In this document: piece after piece, positions 7,675 to 15,884 of the stretch
Numbering within the stretch: position 1 is the first letter of the stretch
Layout of the letters: each line of letters begins with the position of its first letter
Assembly (NCBI RefSeq): GCF_014197795.1
Contig: NZ_JACIGI010000002.1
Span: 1 to 64,000 of the forward strand
From: Roseospira goensis
Lineage (GTDB): Bacteria > Pseudomonadota > Alphaproteobacteria > Rhodospirillales > Rhodospirillaceae
Reading direction: 5' to 3'
DNA length: 64,000 nt
Notes under the pieces: generated by a model
What the model was told of the DNA's origin: nothing
The model's database searches: none
The model's input: the letters and a program-made list of their open reading frames with translations, nothing else
Translations under genes and position numbers: made by a program

Positions 7675-8091
7675 CGGCCGAAAAACAGGTCACAGTTCGG
7701 TGGCGTATAGTATGTGAGGAAGTGCCTGCTAACCGCTTGAAATCACGTAACTGTGATCTGAATTGTGGCAACATTGTGTCATGTCACAGTTCGGCGACCC
7801 TCGGACGCCGCATCGACGCCCTTCCGCCGGCCCAAAATATGTTATGAGGTGTTGGCCTAAGAGGCGGTTTTCCGCCGTTTAAGAGGCCTCCCAGGCATCC
7901 CTGAAAGGCCCCTCAAACCGGGTCACAGATCTGCAGGATCAAATGTCGGATCGGGGCGCCAGATCACAGATCTGCAGGGTTCACCGGCATGCCGATCGAC
8001 CCAAATTTTGTTGGTAGGGGTTTGAAATCCCAATATCTTTCGGTATAGCCCCCAAAGTCCCGGTTTCTGCAGGTTCATGTGTCAGACAACA
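7675..8091. other. Non-coding left end of the prophage
   Basis: No credible gene is seen here. The stretch is less GC-rich than its surroundings and holds repeated TCACAG-type motifs (see the separate entry), a small hairpin at 7863-7876 (GGCGG, TTTT, CCGCC) that may end repressor transcription, and a short inverted repeat ATCAC...GTGAT at 7742-7757. The minus strand reads TGTTGTCTGACACATGAACC from 8091, a plausible phage terminus starting with TG; 8088 is an equally possible terminus. Confidence 0.6.
7689..8079. repeat. Repeated transposase/repressor-site candidates at the phage end
   Basis: GTCACAGTTCGG occurs at 7689-7700 and 7783-7794. TCACAGATCTGCAGG occurs at 7923-7937 and 7964-7978, and a third related TCTGCAGGTTCA lies at about 8066-8077 near the terminus. 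In Mu, three transposase sites (L1-L3) are arranged at the left end with L1 next to the terminus, and the TCTGCAGG series fits that layout. Assignment to the transposase is inference. Confidence 0.55.
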
Positions 8092-8103
8092 GCCCCCGTT
8101 GCC

Positions 8104-8151
8104 GTTTCGGGGGCCATTTCGGGGGCCGCTTCGGGGACGGCTTCGGGGGCC
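8104..8151. repeat. Four 12-bp tandem repeats beside the prophage end
   Basis: The units are variants of GCTTCGGGGGCC. They lie just outside the inferred phage terminus, between it and nifA. No frame through them looks like a gene. Confidence 0.6.
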
Positions 8152-8321
8152 GCGACCTTCGAAGGGACCCGGAGTCGCCCTGTCCTGCTCCAAAAGACGG
8201 AGTCCTGCGTCTCATGCAGTCTGAGGCTGTGCGATGGGACCAACCGGGCCGCGCCCAGGACTAAAAAATGCCTATAACATGAGCAATATAGGGCGATGCC
8301 TGCAACGATGATTGATTCTGA

Positions 8322-8336
8322 GGCATGTTCATCGCA
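8322..8336 (+). promoter_or_regulatory. Weak sigma-54-like -24/-12 candidate before nifA
   Basis: GGCATGTTCATCGCA has GG and GC separated by ten bases, the sigma-54 spacing, about 40 bp before the nifA start. The match around the -12 element is poor (ATCGC rather than TTGC), so this is only a candidate. Confidence 0.25.
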
Positions 8337-8374
8337 TTGTGGTGCGGTGCACACATCATCCGGGAGCGCCGCCC

Positions 8375-10153
8375 ATGGATGCATCACCGTTGCTCGCCGC
8401 CCCGCCGCGTCCGTCCACCGATCCCGCGCCCGACGAACGGCGGGAGGAGTCGCGGGCGCTGCTGACGCTGTATGAGATCAGCAAGATTCTCTCGGCCTCG
8501 CTGAACCTGGATGCGACGCTGCGCGACGTGCTGAACGTCCTGTCATCCTACCTGGAGATGCGGCGCGGCACCATCACCCTGGCGGGCGAGGAGGGCGAAC
8601 CGCTGACCGTGGTGGCGGCCGTCGGCCTCTCGCTGTCGGTGGCGCGCGCCGGCGCCGGTGCCTATCCACTGGCGGTGGCGAGCGAGGTCCGGCGGTCCAA
8701 CGTGCCGCTGGTGGTGCGGCGCATGGCCGACGACTCCCGGTTCTCGGACTATGCCGCCCACGCCGGCGCGCTGGAAACCGACCGGGTCTCGTTCCTGTGC
8801 GTGCCGATCCGCGCGGGGGACAGTGCCCTCGGCACGCTGTCGGTGGAGCGCGATCAGACCGCCGCCGCCGGCCGCCCGGTAGACGCGGAGCTCCAGTTCC
8901 TGACCATGGTCGGCAACCTGGTGGGGCAGACGGTGCGGCTGCACCGACGCGTCGCCGCCGATCGCCGCACCCTGCTGGCCGACGCCGCCCGGGCGCAGAA
9001 GCAGGCGCGCGCCCGCCAGGGCGGCGAGGCCGGGCGCGGCCCCCGCTTCGGCGACATCGTCGGCCGCGGCGCCGCCATGACCGCGGTGCTGGACCAGGTG
9101 CGCCACGTGGCGCGCACCCGCGCCCCCGTCATGCTGCGGGGCGAGAGCGGCACCGGCAAGGAGATGATCGCGCGCGCCATCCACCGCGTCAGCCCGCGCG
9201 CCGACAAGGCCTTCGTGTGCGTCAACTGTGCCGCCCTGCCGGACACCCTGCTGGAGGCGGAGCTGTTCGGCCACGACAAGGGCGCCTTCACCGGTGCCGG
9301 CGGCGAGCGCAAGGGCCGCTTCGAGGCCGCCGACGGCGGCACCCTGTTCCTGGACGAGATCGGCGAGATCTCCCCCGCCTTCCAGGTCAAGCTGCTGCGG
9401 GTGTTGCAGGAAGGCCAGTTCGAACGCCTGGGGTCGTCGCGCACCCGCACCGTCGACGTGCGCATCATCGCCGCCACCAACCGCAACCTGGAGGACGCGG
9501 TGGCGCGCGGCGAGTTCCGCGCCGACCTGTATTACCGGATCAACGTCGTCACCCTGGTGATGCCGCCGCTGCGCGACCGGCGCGAGGACATCGAGCCGCT
9601 GGCGCGCCACTTCCTCGACCGCTTCAACGCCGAGAACGGCGACAACCTGGGCTTCGCGCCTGATGCCCTGGAGCTGCTGCGCGGCTGCGCCTTTCCCGGC
9701 AACGTGCGCGAGCTGGAGAACTGCATCACCCGCGTCGCCACCATGGTGCGTGGCGATGTCATCCGCGCCGAGGACTTCTCCTGCCGCGAGGCCGGCTGCC
9801 TGTCGTCGGTGCTGTGGCGCGAGACCGAGGGGCCGACCCGCGCCGTGGGGGGGCTGGCCGCCCCCACCGCCTTGCGGGCGGACGGCGGCGGGGCATGCGC
9901 CCGCGCCGGGGCAGCGGTGCCGCCGCGCGCGCCCGAGCGGGACGACGCCGGCGCCGACACTGACGCCGACGTCGACGAGGGGAGCGGCGAGGGTGGCGGC
10001 GCCAGCGGCCGCCTCCCGGACCGCGAGCGTCTGGTCGCCGCCATGGAGCGCAGCGGCTGGGTGCAGGCCAAGGCGGCCCGCCTGCTGGGCCTGACGCCGC
10101 GCCAGGTGGGCTACGCCCTGCGCCGCCACGGCGTCGAGATCAAGCGGCTCTGA
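8375..10153 (+). CDS. nifA: NifA, sigma-54-dependent activator of nitrogen fixation genes
   Basis: NifA binds upstream activator sites and drives sigma-54 RNA polymerase at nif promoters. Domains in order are an N-terminal GAF (about residues 30-190), an AAA+ centre (Walker A GESGTGKE, sigma-54 contact loop GAFTGA), a long Ala/Gly/Asp linker, and a Fis-type C-terminal helix-turn-helix ending [17 protein letters not shown]. The interdomain cysteines follow C-X11-C-X19-C-X4-C exactly, the signature of oxygen-sensitive alphaproteobacterial NifA. Start 8375 has GGGAG upstream; an earlier in-frame start at 8312 is less likely. At 592 aa it has family length. The Mu-like prophage ends about 285 bp upstream, so its natural promoter may be altered. 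No nif structural genes are in view. Confidence 0.95.
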   Translation: MDASPLLAAPPRPSTDPAPDERREESRALLTLYEISKILSASLNLDATLRDVLNVLSSYLEMRRGTITLAGEEGEPLTVVAAVGLSLSVARAGAGAYPLAVASEVRRSNVPLVVRRMADDSRFSDYAAHAGALETDRVSFLCVPIRAGDSALGTLSVERDQTAAAGRPVDAELQFLTMVGNLVGQTVRLHRRVAADRRTLLADAARAQKQARARQGGEAGRGPRFGDIVGRGAAMTAVLDQVRHVARTRAPVMLRGESGTGKEMIARAIHRVSPRADKAFVCVNCAALPDTLLEAELFGHDKGAFTGAGGERKGRFEAADGGTLFLDEIGEISPAFQVKLLRVLQEGQFERLGSSRTRTVDVRIIAATNRNLEDAVARGEFRADLYYRINVVTLVMPPLRDRREDIEPLARHFLDRFNAENGDNLGFAPDALELLRGCAFPGNVRELENCITRVATMVRGDVIRAEDFSCREAGCLSSVLWRETEGPTRAVGGLAAPTALRADGGGACARAGAAVPPRAPERDDAGADTDADVDEGSGEGGGASGRLPDRERLVAAMERSGWVQAKAARLLGLTPRQVGYALRRHGVEIKRL

Positions 10154-10267
10154 GATGGTCCGGCGACGCCACCTTTCCCGGCGCCCTCCGAACCCCCACA
10201 TGCCTGCCAACGGCCCGGGTCCAGCGGACCAGGGCCGTTCGGATCCGGCACAGGGCAGGGGGCGGTC

Positions 10268-10624
10268 ATGCGGGATCGCGACCGGACCTTCGACAGCTTC
10301 GAGGCGTTCTGGCCCTTCTATCTCTCCCAGCACGCGCGGCCGGGGACGCGCCGGCTGCACCTGATCGGCACCGCGGTGGCGGTGTACTTCCTGGCGCGGG
10401 CCCTGATCGCCCTGGAGCCGGTCTCGCTGGGGCTGGCCGTCGTGGCGGGCTACGGCTTTGCCTGGCTCGGGCACGCCGCCGTCGAGCGCAACCGCCCGGC
10501 CACCTTCAGCTATCCGCTGTGGTCGCTGGCCGGGGACTTCCGCATGTTCTTCCTGTGGTGTGCCGGCCGCCTGGACAGCGAGGTGCGGGCCGCCGGCGGC
10601 GCCCGCGTCGCGGACGGAGGATAG
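10268..10624 (+). CDS. DUF962 / Mpo1-like membrane protein
   Basis: The 118-residue protein begins with FDSFEAFWPFYLSQHARPGT followed by RRLHLIGT, the conserved DUF962 opening with its histidines. Two hydrophobic segments follow (VYFLARALIALEP and LAVVAGYGFAWLGH), and then HAAVERNRPATF and YPLWSLAGDFRMF. Yeast Mpo1 of this family is an iron-dependent dioxygenase acting on 2-hydroxy fatty acids; whether the bacterial members do the same is not established here. It is followed four bases later by the NAD(P)-binding protein gene, so the two are probably co-transcribed. Confidence 0.85.
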   Translation: MRDRDRTFDSFEAFWPFYLSQHARPGTRRLHLIGTAVAVYFLARALIALEPVSLGLAVVAGYGFAWLGHAAVERNRPATFSYPLWSLAGDFRMFFLWCAGRLDSEVRAAGGARVADGG

Positions 10625-10627
10625 AGG

Positions 10628-11269
10628 ATGGCTCATGTCCTGGTGATCGGCGGCAGTCGCGGCATCGGCCTGGAGGCCGTCCGACAGGCGCTGGAGGCCG
10701 GGCACCGCGTGCGCGTGCTGGCCCGGACGGCGCGGCGCATCCCGGTGCGGCATCCGAACCTGGAGACGATGGCGGGCGATGCGCTCGACCCGGTGACCCT
10801 GCGCCGGGCGCTCGACGGCGTGGATGCGGTGATCCTGGCGCTCGGGATCGCGGCCGGGCCTGGCATGGTGCTGCGGCCGGTGACCCTGTTCTCGCGCGCC
10901 ACCCGGCTGCTGCTGCCGGCGATGCGTGAGGCCGGGGTGCCGCGCCTGATCTGTGTGACCGGGTTCGGCGCCGGCGACAGCCGCGACCGTGGCGGCTGCC
11001 TGCACCGGCTGGCGTTCGCGGTGTTCCTCAAGCGGGCCTACGACGACAAGGACATCCAGGAGCAGTTGATCCGTGACAGCGACCGCGAGTGGGTGATTGC
11101 CCGCCCCGGCATTCTCACCGATGGCCGCCGGACCGGGCGCTACCGGGTCATGGTCGAGCCGGAGACGTGGCGCCTGGGCACCATCTCGCGGGCCGACGTG
11201 GCCGATTTCCTGGTGCGCCAGATCGACCAGGACCGCTACATCGGCACCACGCCGGCGCTGGCGGGCTGA
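10628..11269 (+). CDS. NAD(P)-binding atypical short-chain dehydrogenase (NmrA/YwnB-like)
   Basis: A Rossmann fold starts at the N-terminus (VLVIGGSRGIGLEAVRQALE, glycine pattern GxxxGIG). The acidic or basic region after the second strand reads RVLARTARRI, which suggests NADP preference. The segment LICVTGFGAGDSR and later WVIARPGILTDGRRTG match the atypical SDR group (NmrA, biliverdin-reductase-like), and no classical YxxxK active site is clear. This points to a reductase, isomerase-like or redox-sensing role without a known substrate. It follows the DUF962 gene closely. GAGGATAGAGG precedes the start. Confidence 0.75.
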   Translation: MAHVLVIGGSRGIGLEAVRQALEAGHRVRVLARTARRIPVRHPNLETMAGDALDPVTLRRALDGVDAVILALGIAAGPGMVLRPVTLFSRATRLLLPAMREAGVPRLICVTGFGAGDSRDRGGCLHRLAFAVFLKRAYDDKDIQEQLIRDSDREWVIARPGILTDGRRTGRYRVMVEPETWRLGTISRADVADFLVRQIDQDRYIGTTPALAG

Positions 11270-11312
11270 GGCCCGCGCCGGCGGCGGCGCCTCGCCCCGG
11301 ACGGTCTCCGCC

Positions 11313-12896
11313 CTACTCTCCGGTCACGATCGGGAACGTGACCGCGACACACCAGGCGAACACGAACGCGCTGGCCAGCCCCGACACCCACGGGTGGTGG
11401 GTGCGCCGCCAACTCCAGGTGCTGAACAGCCCGAACACGATGAAGTACAGCACGATCACCGGGAACAGGATGATCAGGAAGAACAGGTTCGACAGGTCGA
11501 GCGCGATCGCCGGCACCAGCGACAGCAGGAACAGCGCCTTGGTCGTCGCGTAGCCGCCGCGCGCCCGCGCGGGGCCGCGCGTCAGCCATTCGTCGACCAG
11601 GAAGAAGGGCAGGGTACCGAGCATCATCTCCGGCACCAAGAGGGCGCGCTCGGCGGTCGGGATGAACGAGGCCACGAACAGCTCGATGGTGCCGCCCAGC
11701 CCGATCATCACGAAGGCCGCGACCATGAGGGTGGCGAGCGCCAGCCGGCCCCAGGCCGTGGGCGGCGGGTCCACGGGCCGGGTGTCGGGGAACCGGCGAT
11801 GGATCCACCACAGGCCCAGCCCCGTCAGGGCACCGTACAGCGCGAAGTGCATCAGCAGGTAGTCGCCCACCAGCACCGGCAGCCAGTCGGTCGGCAGCGG
11901 CCACAGGATCAGCGGGGTGAGGATCGCGGGCGCCACCGCCACCGGCCACAACCGGCGCCAGGGCAGCGCCGCCCCCACCGGCCGCGCCGCCACCACCGGC
12001 AGCAGACGCGAGGCCGGCCAGGCCAGCACCACCACCGCCGCCAGCAGCACCAGGATCCACACCCCGCGCGGCGGCGGCACCGTTACCTCTGCACCGGCCC
12101 GCCCGAACGCCCGGTCGAGCCACGCCACCGCGGCGGCGATCCCGTCGGTGCTGTACAGCACGCCGATGTGCTCGACCCCCGGCGCGATACGCCATTGCCG
12201 CGCCGTGCCCGCCGCGAACGATCCGTAGGTCTGCCCGGGTTCGGCCGTGGTGCCGGGCGGCGCCACCAGGCCCACCACCCGTTGGGCCTCGTCCTTGAGC
12301 ACCTGGGGCTCCAGGCCGCCGACGATGACCAGGATGTTGGGCGGCACCTCTTCGGTCACGGCGGTGGAGAACATGGAGACCGCCACCAGCCCGGCGTAGG
12401 TGTCGTGGTCCGCCCCGGCCTGGCGCACGATGATGTCGGAGGCCATGGAATGCCCGAGCAGGCCGATGCGGTCATGGTCCGGGGCCAGGTCGCGCGCGAA
12501 CGCCACGATGCCGTCGAGCTGGCGCAGCAGGTAGACCGTGGCGCCGCTCTCCTCCGTCAGGTTGCCGCCCAGCGGGTCCGGGTGGCGGCCGTGTCCGAGC
12601 GCGTCGTAGGTCACCGCCACATAGCCGTTGCGCGCCAGCGCCAGGGCGTAGGCCTGCATGAGCTGGCGCGATCCGGCGAACCCGTGCGCCACCACCACCG
12701 CCGGCCCCGCGGGGCCGTCGGCCGGGCGGTAGACCGTCACGGGTGTTCGCTCGACGGTGGCGGAGGAGACCGCCACCTCGGTCATGGGCGCGAACAGGCG
12801 CCACAGGGCGACCGCGATGGCGAGCAGGGCCACGGCGGCCGTGATGGCCGCGATGGCCGGCACGGCGGCCTGGGCGAGGGAACGGCGCGGCGCCAT
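11313..12896 (-). CDS. Membrane-anchored alpha/beta hydrolase with polytopic C-terminal domain
   Basis: The 527-residue protein has an N-terminal membrane anchor (AAVPAIAAITAAVALLAIAV), then a serine-hydrolase domain: oxyanion region VVVAHGFAGSRQL, DALGHGRHPDP, and nucleophile elbow GLLGHSMASD, where the last glycine of GxSxG is alanine. A C-terminal half with about seven hydrophobic segments follows from residue 280 (for example ILVLLAAVVVLAWPASRLL and FFLIILFPVIVLYFIVFGLF). The start at 12896 is chosen because CCGGAGG lies upstream. The substrate is unknown. The combination of extracytoplasmic esterase-like domain and polytopic tail is unusual but known in alphaproteobacterial hypothetical proteins. 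Confidence 0.8.
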   Translation of the reverse strand: MAPRRSLAQAAVPAIAAITAAVALLAIAVALWRLFAPMTEVAVSSATVERTPVTVYRPADGPAGPAVVVAHGFAGSRQLMQAYALALARNGYVAVTYDALGHGRHPDPLGGNLTEESGATVYLLRQLDGIVAFARDLAPDHDRIGLLGHSMASDIIVRQAGADHDTYAGLVAVSMFSTAVTEEVPPNILVIVGGLEPQVLKDEAQRVVGLVAPPGTTAEPGQTYGSFAAGTARQWRIAPGVEHIGVLYSTDGIAAAVAWLDRAFGRAGAEVTVPPPRGVWILVLLAAVVVLAWPASRLLPVVAARPVGAALPWRRLWPVAVAPAILTPLILWPLPTDWLPVLVGDYLLMHFALYGALTGLGLWWIHRRFPDTRPVDPPPTAWGRLALATLMVAAFVMIGLGGTIELFVASFIPTAERALLVPEMMLGTLPFFLVDEWLTRGPARARGGYATTKALFLLSLVPAIALDLSNLFFLIILFPVIVLYFIVFGLFSTWSWRRTHHPWVSGLASAFVFAWCVAVTFPIVTGE

Positions 12897-13063
12897 GGGG
12901 CGTTGTCCTCCGGCGGTAACGGGTGCGAGGGGGATGCATGCGTGCAAGACATACGGGCCGGTCCCCTGGCAGGATCGCCGCATTGCGTCAAGACGCCCAC
13001 GGCGTCACCATCGGCGCCCGAGCGGGCGTGCGTCCGTCCCAATCCCGACCGCGGAGGGTTCCC

Positions 13064-13723
13064 ATGCGTCGATCCATCGTTGCCGCCACCGCCGCCACCG
13101 CCGTTGCCGGCCTGGTCCTTGCCGGCTGTGCGAACCAGGGCGGCGGCTATCACACCGCCCAGGGGGCCGGGGTGGGGGCGCTCGGCGGCGCCGCCACCGG
13201 GGCCGCCGTGGGGGCCATCGCCGGCGGCGACGTGGCCCGCTCGGCTCTCATCGGCGCCGGCATCGGCGTGCTCGCCGGCGGGGCCGTGGGCGCCTACATG
13301 GATTCGCAGGAGCAGGCGCTGCGCGAGGATCTGGCCGGCACCGACGTGCAGGTGCAGCGTCAGGGCGACACCCTGCTGCTCACCATGCCGGCGAACGTGA
13401 CCTTCGCCTTCGACTCCGCCGATATCAAGCCGGGCTTCCGGGCCCCGCTGTCGCAGGTCGCGCAGACCCTGCGCGACAACCCGCAGACCTACATCCAGGT
13501 GCACGGCCACACCGACGCCATCGGCTCCGACGCCTACAACCAGGATCTCTCGGAGCGGCGCGCGCGGTCCGTCGTGGACTTCTTCAAGACCCAGGGCATC
13601 CAGCCGGCGCGGTTGTACTGGCAGGGCCACGGCGAGCGCCAGCCGGTCGCGACCAACGAGACCGAGGCCGGCCGCCAGCTGAACCGCCGGGTCGAGTTGC
13701 GCATCATCCCGCACACGGCCTGA
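13064..13723 (+). CDS. OmpA-family outer-membrane lipoprotein (YiaD-like)
   Basis: A signal peptide ends in lipobox LAGC (cysteine at residue about 22), so the protein is lipidated and probably anchored in the outer membrane. Two glycine-zipper segments follow (GAGVGALGGAATGAAVGAIA and LIGAGIGVLAGGAVGAYM). The C-terminal OmpA domain (residues about 105-215) binds peptidoglycan and has VTFAFDSADIKPGF, HGHTDAIGSDAYNQDLSERR and NRRVELRI. At 219 aa it matches E. coli YiaD. CGGAGGG precedes the ATG. The gene stands alone, divergent from the hydrolase gene. Confidence 0.92.
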   Translation: MRRSIVAATAATAVAGLVLAGCANQGGGYHTAQGAGVGALGGAATGAAVGAIAGGDVARSALIGAGIGVLAGGAVGAYMDSQEQALREDLAGTDVQVQRQGDTLLLTMPANVTFAFDSADIKPGFRAPLSQVAQTLRDNPQTYIQVHGHTDAIGSDAYNQDLSERRARSVVDFFKTQGIQPARLYWQGHGERQPVATNETEAGRQLNRRVELRIIPHTA

Positions 13724-13761
13724 GGGGACGGGCGGCGCCGCCGGGACCGATCCGGGAGTGG

Positions 13762-13817
13762 GCCGTTAACGGCTCCTCCACGTTTGGCCCGGCATGCTGT
13801 CCGGACCTGAGTCCGGA
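13762..13817. other. Two short palindromes downstream of the OmpA-lipoprotein gene
   Basis: GCCGTTAACGGC (13762-13773) is a perfect palindrome. TCCGGAC, CTGA, GTCCGGA (13800-13817) is a hairpin without a T-run. They may mark the 3' end of the OmpA transcript. Weak evidence. Confidence 0.3.
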
Positions 13818-13924
13818 TCCCCACGGTGCGCCGCGCCGGGTCCGGCCGGGCGGGCGTCGTCGGGCGGCGCCGTCACCGGAAGGACCCCGCAGCGGGCGGG
13901 GTCACCGCCGCAAGGGGACGCGTC

Positions 13925-15745
13925 GTGTCGGGACCGCACACCACCATGTTGGGCCAGCAGCTCGCGGCGACCGTGCAGGTCGGCGGGCGCACCGTGGGCC
14001 GCGAGGTCCTGGTCGGCATCCACGACGCCAGTCGCAAGACCGGCATGGACTTCGCCTACATGCTGGCCAAGGCCAACCAGGAAAGCGGCCTGCGCCCCGA
14101 CGCCGTCAACAGCCGCGGCACCGCCAGCGGGCTGTTCCAGTTCACCGAGCAGACCTGGCTCGACACCCTCCGCCGCCACGGCGACAAGCACGGCCTGGGC
14201 GAGGTGGCCGAGCGCATCCACACCGGCGTGCGCGGCCGGCTGGTCATCGACGACCCGGAACTGTCCGACCGGGTCATGGCGCTGCGCGCCGATCCGCGCC
14301 TGTCGGCCATCATGGCGGCGGAATACGCCGGCCAGAACAAGCACCACCTGGAGCGCGCGCTCGGCCGTCCGGCGCGTGCCGCCGACATCTACCTGGCCCA
14401 CTTCCTGGGACCGGGCGGGGCGGTGACCTTCCTCACCGCCGCCGCGCGCACCCCGCACCGGCCGGCCGAGGAGGTGCTGCCCGAGGCCGCCGCCAGCAAC
14501 CCCGGCCTGTTCCGGCAGAACGGCCGCCCGCGCACCCTGCAGGAGATGCGTACGCTGCTGGACGGCACCATCAACGACGCCGTGCGCCGCTTCTCCGGCG
14601 TGGCCCGCCTGGCCGAGGCCGGGCCGCCGCCCACCCCGCCCGGCGTCAAGCCGGCGCCGCCGCCGCCGGAGGACATGGGCCGCATCCGGCTGGGGGCGTT
14701 GAGCGCGCCGCTGCCGCCCGGCGTGCGGCCGCTGCCGCCGGGGGTCGAGGACATGGGCCGCGACACCGCGGTGGCACAGGCTCCGCTGCCCCCCGGCGAT
14801 CGCCCGGTGCCGCCGGGCTACGAGGACATGGGCGCCGTCCGTTTCGCCGCGGCCGGGCCGCCGGTCCCGCCGGGGCCGCGCCCGTCCGCGCCGCTCCCGG
14901 ACGCCCTGGGTCCGGCCGGGCCGACGCTGGTGGCGGAGGGCGACGCCCCCGCCGACTCCGGGACAACGGTCACGGTGGCCGTGATTCCGACCGTGGCCGG
15001 CGATGCCCCGCCGCCGGCGGAGATGCCGGCGGCGGCGCCGGTGCGGACCGCCGCGACCGCCGCGACCGCCGCGACCGCCGCGACCGATGCGGCGGGCACC
15101 GACGATGCGGATCCGCGGCCGGGCCTGTCGCCGACCGAGGCGGAATCCGCGATCACCGAGATTCTGATGGCCACCCGGGCGGTCGAACAGGCCGGCGCCG
15201 CGCGCGGCCTGACCCTGCCCGGTCCGTCGGCGCTGGCGGTGGCGGCGATGCTGGAACGGCCGGTCCCGGAGCGCCCGGCGCGCCCGGAGACCCCTGGTGC
15301 GGTGTCCGCCGCGCCCGCCGCCACCACCCCGCCGGCGGCCGATGCGGCCTCCGCGGCGGCGTCCGCTGAGGACGTGGAGGCGCCGCGGGTCACGGTTCGC
15401 GACGGGCCGGTGGCGGTGCCGTTCCTGCCGCTGACCCGGGCCGCCCCGGCCGCCTTCGAGGCGGCCGCCGCGACGCCGCTCGCGCCAGCGGTGCCGGACG
15501 GGGCGGGCACGGCCCGTGCCGCCGTGCTAGGGGCGGGTGCCCCGCGCAGCGGGGCGGCGGGCGAGACCCGGGTCAGTCTGGCGGTCCCGCCGGGCGCCCC
15601 GGCCGAACCGGCCTCGACCGCCGGATCCGAGCCAACGCCCGCGCCGGCGGAGATGGCCGCCCGCGCCGTGCCGGCGGGTTACCTCACCGATGACGAGGCG
15701 GCGCGCGCCATCGCCGCCATCCTGGGGCGCGCCCGTTCCGGCTGA
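13925..15745 (+). CDS. Lytic-transglycosylase-like protein with long Pro/Ala-rich tail
   Basis: Residues about 20-170 form an SLT-type lysozyme-like domain: DFAYMLAKANQESGLRPDAV contains the catalytic-glutamate motif (QESGL), followed by RGTASGLFQFTEQTWLDTL and later MAAEYAGQN, DIYLAHFLG. It would cleave peptidoglycan glycan chains, although no signal peptide is evident. A tail of more than 400 residues follows, with PPG...EDMG repeats (about residues 235-310) and (AAT)n runs, so it is disordered and low-complexity. A GTG start at 13925 with AAGGGG upstream is chosen; an ATG at 13826 is in frame but lacks a ribosome site. Confidence 0.75.
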   Translation: MSGPHTTMLGQQLAATVQVGGRTVGREVLVGIHDASRKTGMDFAYMLAKANQESGLRPDAVNSRGTASGLFQFTEQTWLDTLRRHGDKHGLGEVAERIHTGVRGRLVIDDPELSDRVMALRADPRLSAIMAAEYAGQNKHHLERALGRPARAADIYLAHFLGPGGAVTFLTAAARTPHRPAEEVLPEAAASNPGLFRQNGRPRTLQEMRTLLDGTINDAVRRFSGVARLAEAGPPPTPPGVKPAPPPPEDMGRIRLGALSAPLPPGVRPLPPGVEDMGRDTAVAQAPLPPGDRPVPPGYEDMGAVRFAAAGPPVPPGPRPSAPLPDALGPAGPTLVAEGDAPADSGTTVTVAVIPTVAGDAPPPAEMPAAAPVRTAATAATAATAATDAAGTDDADPRPGLSPTEAESAITEILMATRAVEQAGAARGLTLPGPSALAVAAMLERPVPERPARPETPGAVSAAPAATTPPAADAASAAASAEDVEAPRVTVRDGPVAVPFLPLTRAAPAAFEAAAATPLAPAVPDGAGTARAAVLGAGAPRSGAAGETRVSLAVPPGAPAEPASTAGSEPTPAPAEMAARAVPAGYLTDDEAARAIAAILGRARSG

Positions 15746-15884
15746 TCCGGATGATGGGGGCGCGCCGCCGGCGGGTGCGGCCCTGCGCGGCCCTCGCGCG
15801 ATTTGACCGCGCCGGCGTTTGCGCTACCATGCGCGCCCCCGCCCCGCCCGGAGGGGGGGACCGCCGCACGCACGGGAGCCTGGC

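Larger units (their letters stand above)
1..8091 (-). mobile_element. Mu-like transposable prophage, left (early) end, partial
   Basis: The stretch carries a DDE transposase of the MuA type, a MuB-type ATPase, a Ner-like regulator and a divergently transcribed c-type repressor, in the early-region order of phage Mu read leftward. The repressor side holds clustered repeats and ends near 8088-8091, where the minus strand begins TG, as transposable phage ends do. The late (morphogenesis) genes and the other end lie beyond position 1, so completeness cannot be judged. The exact end is inferred, because the second end is not visible for comparison. Confidence 0.85.

Noticed and set aside
9000-10153. 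Other sigma-54 activator such as AnfA, VnfA or NtrC
   Set aside because: The exact four-cysteine spacing and the C-terminal [17 protein letters not shown] identify NifA.
8543-11005. Very long open frame on the minus strand opposite nifA
   Set aside because: It is antisense to a well-supported gene, has no domain and a biased Gly/Arg/His/Gln composition typical of shadow frames in high-GC DNA.
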